From positions 62,001 through 126,000 of the forward strand of contig JACRLR010000034.1 in the NCBI GenBank assembly GCA_016219645.1: a stretch of 64,000 nt of DNA, read 5' to 3'. Position 1 is the first letter of the stretch. Each line of letters begins with the position of its first letter. The DNA is from Nitrospirota bacterium. Lineage in GTDB: Bacteria > Nitrospirota > Nitrospiria > Nitrospirales > Nitrospiraceae. Under the pieces are notes generated by a model that worked only from the letters and a program-made list of their open reading frames with translations, was not told where the DNA came from and did not search any database. Of this stretch, positions 22,724 through 29,400 are shown piece by piece. Both the position numbers and the translations under genes were made by a program.

Positions 22724-23782
22724 ATGAAACCGCTACGGGATACCATCCAAGAGACTTTCCAACTGTGGAAAGCTAGAGAGAATGACTTTTCGAAAGGCGT
22801 GCTCATACCATTGCTCGAAAGGATGGGTTTTCTTGACCCGCACTTCACTGGAGGAATCAGCGAGGAAGGAATCGATGTGCTCTTCCACGAAAATGTATTT
22901 CCCGAAGGCATCCCTCGCTTCACGGGTGTCCAGGTGAAGGTGGAGGACATCCGAGCAAAAGTTGGAACACATCATAGCCCCAGCGCGTTAGAGGATCAGA
23001 TACGTCAGGCCTTTGAAAAGCGAGTCGGCCTGCGAGGCCAGAATCCGTTCACGCGGATTTCAACTCTAGTTGTATGCAGTACAGGTGAGATAACGACACC
23101 GGCTCGAAAAGAGATCGAGGAGGGAAAGCATGGTGATCGACGCCTCGGCGCTCCGATCCGATTTTGGGATGGTTCAGACCTCGCCATGTTTATAGAAAAG
23201 CACTGGCTGGACCCGTTTGTTCGGCTTACCGGCATGTCCGTACCACCAGGCCTTCAGCAAGTTGTCATTCAAGGTGATTCCTTGGCTTTTGGTATCGGAC
23301 TGGCCAAGGCCGGTAATAGTGACACGGCTATCCCAGTTCTGGAACAGTGCATACGTGAGGCTGCTCTCTGGCTTGGGGCTGCTCACCTTCTCGGTGATAA
23401 AAACGCGCATCGGATGCTTCGTGCCGCAAAAACTCTGATAGAGTTCGACAGCGATCACTACAATCAATTCTGGATTGCCGGGTATGCTGAGTTTCTATTG
23501 AAGAATGATGAAGCTGCGGTAGGGTATCTTGAGCAGGCTGTCAAACTCCTTGATATTGATCGTAGTGATCAAGTCCAGAAGGGACCAGGCTTCCAAGAGC
23601 GATACCTACAAACTCTGGGTATGCTCATCGAAATAGCAAACCGTTCGAATTCTACTAAAGAAAGGCAAGTATTGATAAATCGCTATCGCGAAAAACACCG
23701 TTTCATTACGACCGAACTTAGCTACCGGCCAGTACCACTAGGAGAGTGGGAAAGGCCATCCGAATTGATCGAAAGCAGATGA
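22724..23782 (+). CDS. Mrr-like PD-(D/E)xK nuclease with helical C-terminus
   Basis: A 352-residue protein, ATG with GGAGGGCACACGT upstream. The N-terminus has EEGIDVLFHE and, after 18 residues, GVQVKVEDI: D51 and Q70-x-K72 fit the D...(Q/E)xK core of Mrr/restriction-like nucleases. The second half (about 185-340) is helical and TPR-like (SDTAIPVLEQCIREAA, NDEAAVGYLEQAVKLL). A nuclease joined to a sensor-like superhelix would suit a stand-alone defence protein. The nuclease call is by motif, and no partner gene is adjacent. Confidence 0.6.
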   Translation: MKPLRDTIQETFQLWKARENDFSKGVLIPLLERMGFLDPHFTGGISEEGIDVLFHENVFPEGIPRFTGVQVKVEDIRAKVGTHHSPSALEDQIRQAFEKRVGLRGQNPFTRISTLVVCSTGEITTPARKEIEEGKHGDRRLGAPIRFWDGSDLAMFIEKHWLDPFVRLTGMSVPPGLQQVVIQGDSLAFGIGLAKAGNSDTAIPVLEQCIREAALWLGAAHLLGDKNAHRMLRAAKTLIEFDSDHYNQFWIAGYAEFLLKNDEAAVGYLEQAVKLLDIDRSDQVQKGPGFQERYLQTLGMLIEIANRSNSTKERQVLINRYREKHRFITTELSYRPVPLGEWERPSELIESR

Positions 23783-24109
23783 TCGGATATCACTACACTG
23801 GGGTAGGGGAAAACGGGCGAGCTATCGCCCGGCTGCGTGCTAGAAACTGTGAGTGTTGGACGGCAATGACGAAACTGAGGGAACAGACGATCACGGGAGC
23901 GGGCACACTACGGTTCGGGGCAGGACGTGCTTACATGGTTTTTCTCCCTTCGTTGAAGGTGAGAATGACGATATTCACGGTCCAAAAATGTCCAAGTGAG
24001 GGAAACCGGGACATTCTACTTTTCCGCCAATGCCTGATGGTTACTTGCGCTGTTCTGTAGTCGGGAGTACCCTAAGTCCACTGGTTGGTCCGCTTGTCGG
24101 AGGCTTGCG
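23783..24109. other. gene-free stretch, nothing recognisable
   Basis: About 330 bases between the Mrr-like nuclease gene and the Asn-Pro family gene. Short open frames exist, but none has a start with a ribosome site and a protein-like sequence. Confidence 0.5.
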
Positions 24110-24466
24110 ATGCCGGTTCTATTCCTCCTTCTTCTCCTGCTGCTTCCACCGCCTTTCACCATCCACGCGGAAGATATCGGAGAACTGAGCGCGAATCCAT
24201 ACAATCCTGAATCCACGTCCAATCCGTTCGCTGCTGGCAGTCCCTTCAAGTCGGACGGCATCAACAATCCCTTCAGCCCCTACGGCAGTCCGTTCAGCAA
24301 TCAATCGGCGACGAATCCCTTCGCTACCGATGCGCCTCGGCTGTATGACTAACAGGGGAACTACCGCTGCAAGCTGAGCACGAACCCATATGATCCTGAC
24401 TCAACCAGCAACCTCTACGGCCGCTACGGCTCTCCGTTCTCACCAGACTCGATCAAGAATCCCTAA
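24110..24466 (+). pseudogene. secreted NPY/NPF repeat protein split by an in-frame stop
   Basis: ATG 24110 opens a frame with a signal peptide (MPVLFLLLLLLLPPPFTIHA) followed by SANPYNPESTSNPF and repeats of the NPF/GSPF type. TAA at 24350 ends it after 80 residues. The same frame continues past the stop as NYRCKLSTNPYDPDSTSN and GRYGSPFSPDSIKNP to TAA at 24464, clearly the same repeat. A point change has therefore probably created the stop; read-through is the alternative. Proteins with NPYDPDS/GRYGSPYSPDS repeats are known from many proteobacteria without assigned function. Confidence 0.65.
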
Positions 24467-24719
24467 GGCCGCGACCTCCGAATTGAAGGACGCTGATCAC
24501 TTCGCTGAACCGGTCCATGTGATCCCATGGCTGCTTGACACCTTAATCCTACACCGCAGCCACCGGTTTGTTGTCGTAGCCATGCCCGGCAGTGACCGAC
24601 CTGCTACCACCTGCGAGGCGCACCGCTCGTGCCAGTAAGACTGTCACTCCCGCTGCTTATCCCTCTCCGGCACGCCGGCAACGGCCTCTGCCTCGTGTTT
24701 CCTCCGTGAAATGTGCATT

Positions 24720-24745
24720 GGCTCTCCTCTTCCTGTGAGAGAGCC
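24720..24745 (+). promoter_or_regulatory. conserved leader with hairpin before the small gene
   Basis: GGCTCTC pairs with GAGAGCC around an 11-12 base loop 32 bases before the gene at 24778. About 180 bases of this leader are closely similar to 32636-32812 upstream of the paralogous gene, although one stem pair is lost there. Conservation of non-coding leader suggests a shared promoter or control element. Confidence 0.4.
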
Positions 24746-24777
24746 AACTTCATTTCAACATACAAGGAGGAAACATG

Positions 24778-25014
24778 ATGGCTACCAACAACAAACCCGC
24801 GAACACGCTGCGTTGCGGCAACATCAAAGCGACGATCTGGGAGAACACCAGCGAGAAGGGCCCGTTCTTCTCAGCGACCTTCTCCCGGCCGTTCAAGGAT
24901 CACACCGGTACCTGGCGCAATGCATCATCCTTTGGTCTTCATGACCTAGAAGCGTTGATGAACGTTGCGCTTGAGGCTAAGGAGTGGATCTCCGCTCACG
25001 CCTTGAAGCGCTGA
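24778..25014 (+). CDS. conserved small protein, paralogue 1
   Basis: A 78-residue protein, AAGGAGG 7 bases before ATG 24778 (an ATG at 24775 is too close). It begins MATNNKPANTLRCGNIKATI and contains EKGPFFSATFSRPFKD and a helical end (DLEALMNVALEAKEWISAH). It is about 80 percent identical to the protein at 32813-33049. I know similar sequences only as uncharacterised proteins. Both copies follow a secreted Asn-Pro type gene, so the pair looks like a repeated module. Confidence 0.75.
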   Translation: MATNNKPANTLRCGNIKATIWENTSEKGPFFSATFSRPFKDHTGTWRNASSFGLHDLEALMNVALEAKEWISAHALKR

Positions 25015-25026
25015 GCCGCTTCAGGG

Positions 25027-25056
25027 GGAAGCCTCTGGCCCTCCGGGGGTTTTCCA
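25027..25056 (+). terminator. hairpin terminator after the small gene
   Basis: GGAAGCCTCTGG and CCGGGGGTTTTCC pair around CCCT 10 bases after the stop codon. The same structure follows the paralogue at 33062. No long T-run follows, so it could be a weak terminator or an RNA-stability hairpin. The remaining bases up to 25424 show nothing recognisable. Confidence 0.55.
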
Positions 25057-25424
25057 TCAACCATGTACTCTTTTACCTTTTGCATTAAGCACAGGATGCA
25101 CGGCTTACTGAGGAACTTCCTAGCTAATGGTGAAGTTTTCGGGAAGAAGGTCACTCTGATCCTGCACTCGTGCTTCACTCGCTCAGGCATGGCGGGATCA
25201 GGAGGTTAACTTCAGCGTGAGTTCCCCACAATGTTTGCGAAATGATTACCGGTCACTCTGTCAGCGGTGTGCAAGCCAGGTCTACGTCCACAGAGACAAC
25301 ATGCCACATAGTCTGTCGTGGGAAGGGTTGGAGAAGTTGCGATACGAAGAGGTTGTGACTGCCTTGGCAGACTGACAACGCAGAGACATTGGAGAAAGTG
25401 CAGTTCCCACTCCCCGGTGGGGTG

Positions 25425-25643
25425 CTACTTCTTTTTGAAGAAGATGGAGATGAACGAGGCGGCGAACCAGGCCGGGGCCAGCATTCCGATAGCAATAATG
25501 CCGAGCAAGATGGCATCTCCACCCACCCCTATACTTGCTCCAGGGGATTTTTCTGCTCCGACCATCGCCATAATAACCAACCAGACAATTACGCCTACAG
25601 TCACTCCGAGGCCACTCAATTCTTCTCCATCGATCCCTTTCAT
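25425..25643 (-). CDS. small two-span membrane protein
   Basis: From ATG 25643 the product is 72 residues: MKGIDGEELSGLGVTVGVIV, a first span, a Gly/Ser-rich loop (GAEKSPGASIGVGG), a second span (ILLGIIAIGMLAPAWFAASF) and a basic end (FFKKK). The frame extends upstream to 25691 without a better start, and the ribosome site is weak. No family recognised. It could be a small stress or secretion-related membrane protein. Confidence 0.5.
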   Translation of the reverse strand: MKGIDGEELSGLGVTVGVIVWLVIMAMVGAEKSPGASIGVGGDAILLGIIAIGMLAPAWFAASFISIFFKKK

Positions 25644-26001
25644 AATTGCACCCCGCGTTTCCCTGTGCGCTGGTGGCAATTTACCCCCCAAGGCGTACTC
25701 GTATCTACCCCGCTTAAGTACCGGCTATTGGGTGACGGTATCGAAAAGGCTCAACTACCATTGTGGTAGAACCCCTAATGGAATGACTAACCTTTCCATG
25801 AACGGAGCACCAACGATGATTTCAGGAATCTTTTCCCAGTCTGTCGCGGAACCCTGGACTTTCGAATGGGGGGCAACGCTGGCGGCTCGGCAGGCTGTTC
25901 GGCAACGCTAGCGCGACTCTCTCCTAGAATTTAGACGGTTTGTTCAATTCCCCACCAAACGGGGAATTGAAGTGCTGGCCTTTCTAAATGAGGATAGTAA
26001 C

Positions 26002-26352
26002 ATGCAAACTCTATCCTGGCCGTCGATAGGTTTTTATTGTCTGTTTAGCATCTTCGTCTTTTATCAGCAGCTTCACGCTAAGAATTTTCGCAGCTCAAAT
26101 CAAAGCTATGCGCTGGCCCTCAACATGTCCGCGCTATTGGGCATGGCCACCGGCCTTGCATACCTCGTGTACTACGGCTGGAATGTCGTTTGGTGGGCAG
26201 CACTGTTCGTCTTTGTCATCGGGCTACTAGCGTCAATACTTGGTTTTTGGGTCGAGCGTCTCGTTGGCGCAACGGCGCTCAGCGTCGGGGCGTTTGTTGG
26301 TTGGCCTTTTTGTGCCTACTTTATGTTTAGTTATGTGTCTCGGGGCGGCTGA
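26002..26352 (+). CDS. small membrane protein, 3-4 spans
   Basis: From ATG 26002 (an upstream GTG at 25972 is possible) the product is 116 residues: MQTLSWPSIGFYCLFSIFVF, then spans around LNMSALLGMATGLAYLV, WWAALFVFVIGLLASIL and VGAFVGWPFCAYFMF. No charged motif or family can be recognised. It is followed 109 bases later by the zinc-ribbon gene, with no clear sign of an operon. Confidence 0.55.
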   Translation: MQTLSWPSIGFYCLFSIFVFYQQLHAKNFRSSNQSYALALNMSALLGMATGLAYLVYYGWNVVWWAALFVFVIGLLASILGFWVERLVGATALSVGAFVGWPFCAYFMFSYVSRGG

Positions 26353-26460
26353 CTCTTTCGCTGCTCGAACTTGCGCAGCCCGGAGGATGTCACACACTTG
26401 CGCTCAACCATTCAACGGCATGATGGGCCACGAGCGTGCTCCTAGCTGAGGGAGGCTTAC

Positions 26461-27276
26461 ATGGGTCTTTTCGACATATTCCGTAAGAAGTCGCCTGGCG
26501 ACGCAATGGAGGAGGAGTTGCTACGACTTGCACCTATTCTCTTTCCCGGCGGCCCCGAGCAAATTCAAGCCGCAGGAAGATCAATCTCAGCCATGCTTGA
26601 CAACCGAATTCCACCGGAAGGCGCAGCCCAACTCTACGCGTCAACAAAGTACTTGGCTCACACCGCCGAGGACAAGACCAAGCCCAGAATCGTAGGGTAT
26701 ATCCTCAGGCGTGGCATGGGAATATTGTCGGCTGAGGACGCCAGCGCAATCTACGACCAATTCATCGTCGCCGCTTCGCCGAACGCCGCACAACAGGCAC
26801 CACATCCGTCAACAGAGTCTCCTCCCAATCGACTCGCATGCCACAGATGTGCAGCGCCAATGCAACCAGGATTTCGGTACTGCACTAAGTGCGGCTGCCA
26901 GTTGTCGAACGCTGCACAACAGGCACCATATCCGTCAGCAGACGGAGCGGTGTTCATCAACGCAAACCTCGGGGACCGCGAGTACACCCTCACAAGCCGC
27001 GAGCATTCGGTTCGCATCAAAGCTACGCTGTTCACTACTATTGTGCTCTGCCTTCGCTCATCAGGATGGCCCGGCGCCGCCAATCTCTTCGATGCTTCGG
27101 GCACCGCGATAAACGTGCTCCCCGGTTCATATCCCATTTCCGAGCAAGACGCGAAGGATATTGCTTCCTCCATTTCAGGCCTTCTTGCCTCCCGCGAAAG
27201 TAACCGGAAAATCGTAGAGGATTTGGCCCCTCTAATTGCCATCGCTTCGAAGGGTGCCTTCACGATTCACGCATGA
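26461..27276 (+). CDS. zinc-ribbon protein of unknown function
   Basis: A 271-residue protein with GAGGGAGGC before ATG. N-terminal MGLFDIFRKKSPGD precedes a helical region, a zinc ribbon at about 120-145 (CHRCAAPMQPGFRYCTKCGC) and a C-terminal soluble domain. The sequence AAQQAPHPS/AAQQAPYPSA flanks the ribbon on both sides, a short internal duplication. The LFDIFRKK start resembles LFGLFGKKEK of the Sel1 protein at 29401, which also has zinc ribbons, so the two may belong to one functional set. Confidence 0.6.
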   Translation: MGLFDIFRKKSPGDAMEEELLRLAPILFPGGPEQIQAAGRSISAMLDNRIPPEGAAQLYASTKYLAHTAEDKTKPRIVGYILRRGMGILSAEDASAIYDQFIVAASPNAAQQAPHPSTESPPNRLACHRCAAPMQPGFRYCTKCGCQLSNAAQQAPYPSADGAVFINANLGDREYTLTSREHSVRIKATLFTTIVLCLRSSGWPGAANLFDASGTAINVLPGSYPISEQDAKDIASSISGLLASRESNRKIVEDLAPLIAIASKGAFTIHA

Positions 27277-27809
27277 TTTTCAATCGTAGGCTTGCTGGCT
27301 AACCTTTAATCCATGTGAGTGAGCGAGCGTGACGCTAGCCGGAGACTGTACAAACCATCCCTGCGGAAACATGAGGCCGTGATGAACTCTAAAACCGACC
27401 CATCAGAATGCGCTGTATTCAACTATCTCTAACGTGGGAACAGGCAACCGATCGCCGAAAATGATTTGCTAGAACCCCTCAAGGTGTTTCCTTACAGCCT
27501 CGTTAGAGGTCAGCGGGCTATTCATCGAGTAGCGCCTATCGAAGTAGGTCTGGTGTGCTGATATGGATTCACGCAGTTTTCTTGCTCCGTCTAACCCATG
27601 CCGCCGTGGGAGTGGCGAAAGAAGAAGTAGCTAGCATCAAAAATAGCTTGTAGCAGCATAAACCCCAATCTCAGTGACTTCTCCCGAACAGAGAAATTGC
27701 ACATCTTACCCATAAAGTAGGATAGACACCTTCCCACAGTCGAGCTAGCCTTGAGGTGTCTGGTGTGGAGTCCCATTTTGGAGCCACTGGAAACACTGGT
27801 CTATCCTTA
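27277..27809. other. gene-poor stretch with a gene fragment
   Basis: About 530 bases without a convincing gene. The only recognisable piece is 27595-27630, where the frame reads PMPPWEWRKKK followed by TAG, matching the C-terminus of the SNase at 21358-21858. The rest shows nothing I can assign. Confidence 0.5.
27595..27630 (+). pseudogene. SNase gene 3'-end fragment
   Basis: Twelve codons, CCC ATG CCG CCG TGG GAG TGG CGA and three AAG then TAG, equal the PPWEWRK end of the SNase gene. The DNA shares a run of about 18 bases with 21830-21850. It is a leftover of a second SNase copy or a recombination scar. Confidence 0.45.
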
Positions 27810-28307
27810 ATGAACACTTGGACACGAATTAGTGCTGAGGATGCAACGTGCCATCCACTCTACGGTGTGAGGGGATGGCTAAGCGGGTTTGCTTTCGCCC
27901 TCATGTTCGGCTTTATTCAAGAATTCCAGCCAATCCTTTCTGAAGCATTTAAAGCGGTCGGTCCTATCGATTTCTTGGCCCACGATATCCCAATCATCAG
28001 AGCCCTAAAAGTTGCTCTGTTGATCGACGCGCTGGCAGCAATCACAATCTATTGGCTGCTTTTCTCAAAACATCAGAGCTTTCGTCCAATATCTGTCTGC
28101 ATTTTGTTAAGTATCTGGCCAGCCCAGGCTCTCAGAGGCTTTCTAGACCCATCCCCTGCAGTGGTGGATGCGCTCGCACTGAGCTTTTTTACATACGTAG
28201 TTAATTGTGCGATCTGGGTTACATATCTCCAAAGGTCGAAGCGCGTCCGGGTGACGTTTGAGCACAGTGTGAAAACGGGTCAAGATAATGTCGTGGCTCA
28301 CACGTGA
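27810..28307 (+). CDS. DUF2569-like membrane protein
   Basis: From ATG 27810 the product is 165 residues with about four membrane spans. The first conserved piece, PLYGVRGWLSGFAFALMFG, is like the YGIGGWL start of DUF2569 proteins. Spans follow around ALKVALLIDALAAITIYWLL, ISVCILLSIWPAQAL and ALALSFFTYVVNCAIWV. Function unknown. Its stop overlaps the 5' end of the longest frame of the next gene. Confidence 0.55.
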   Translation: MNTWTRISAEDATCHPLYGVRGWLSGFAFALMFGFIQEFQPILSEAFKAVGPIDFLAHDIPIIRALKVALLIDALAAITIYWLLFSKHQSFRPISVCILLSIWPAQALRGFLDPSPAVVDALALSFFTYVVNCAIWVTYLQRSKRVRVTFEHSVKTGQDNVVAHT

Positions 28308-28390
28308 TCTTCCCTCTGAACAGAAAGCAAGAGAGACGGTCACTAACATTACCTCCGTGCATGAAGATCGCCCTGATGAACAGATCGCGT

Positions 28391-29263
28391 ATGTCTGTCG
28401 GAACAAAGCCCATGAACCTCGTTTGCATAAGTCTGATGGTCCTCCTGGGGCTATGTTCAGTTTCCGCAGTCTACCCTGCAAGCCGCCCATTCTGGACTGA
28501 GAAATCATCGTTTATCGAAGGAGACGAGTTGTTTGTCGTGGGGGTGGCGTCAAAAGCACGGACGGTTGAACAAGGGCGACGGCAGGCGTTTGAGCAGGGC
28601 AAGGTTGAGCTGATGAACTTCGCACAGATCACCAACCTCGAAGCGCAAGGGCTCGTGATTGAGACGCAGATGACGTTTGAGGAGCCGAACGCGGATGGCA
28701 CCGTGACGGTGTATCGCCTGTTGCGAGTTCCTGCGTCCAAGCTCGTAGCGATTCAAGGTCGTCTTCAGGCACAGAGCCGGGCCCAGGAGCAGGCCATAGA
28801 GGAGTCGCGGAAAGAACTGGCAGTGATCCAGCAAACACTCGGCGAAAAAGCCACGAAACTGGATCAGCAGCAGCGGCAAGTTGAGCATGTGTTGCAGCAG
28901 ATCAATAAGACAATTCAGTCGACCGGTACGTCGACCAATCGGTCAGAGGGAAGTGTCTCGTTGGTCGACCGCCTCAAAGAGGCAGACGCCAAGCTCGACG
29001 CGAATGAACAGGAAGTAAGCCGACTTTCCCGTCAAGTTCAGGAGCGAGTAATGTCTCGCTCTCTGAAAGCCTGTCAATATATCACTCCCGGAATGAATCA
29101 ATCTGAAGTGGGGAAATTGCTGGGGCCCTCAGACGGGGTGTCTCGTAAGGTAATACAAGAAGAGGGCAATTGGGACAGTGTGGATACTTGGGGGTATGGG
29201 AATAGCGTCGTGATATTTACCACGCGAAAGGTTGTCTCAGGGGTTTTAGGGTGTACGCGATAA
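28391..29263 (+). CDS. secreted coiled-coil protein with BamE/SmpA-like C-terminus
   Basis: The start is uncertain; from ATG 28391 the product is 290 residues, and a signal segment follows (MNLVCISLMVLLGLCSVSA). A domain of about 90 residues precedes a long Gln/Glu-rich coiled coil (about residues 120-225, with QEQAIEESRKELAVIQQ). The C-terminal 60 residues, ITPGMNQSEVGKLLGPSDG and WGYGNSVVIFTT, resemble the SmpA/BamE fold of outer-membrane assembly lipoproteins. It is probably periplasmic. Its partner and role are unknown. Confidence 0.55.
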   Translation: MSVGTKPMNLVCISLMVLLGLCSVSAVYPASRPFWTEKSSFIEGDELFVVGVASKARTVEQGRRQAFEQGKVELMNFAQITNLEAQGLVIETQMTFEEPNADGTVTVYRLLRVPASKLVAIQGRLQAQSRAQEQAIEESRKELAVIQQTLGEKATKLDQQQRQVEHVLQQINKTIQSTGTSTNRSEGSVSLVDRLKEADAKLDANEQEVSRLSRQVQERVMSRSLKACQYITPGMNQSEVGKLLGPSDGVSRKVIQEEGNWDSVDTWGYGNSVVIFTTRKVVSGVLGCTR

Positions 29264-29400
29264 TGCTCGCACGCTCAGCGATTCACCGGTAGTAGAACCT
29301 CTCCATGTGGAGAAAGCCACACCACCTCTCGACTGCGGGGGTGGATTAGGTGCGGTAACAGCCCATAGTTGTTGACACGGGTGGACGGGAGAACGATAAA

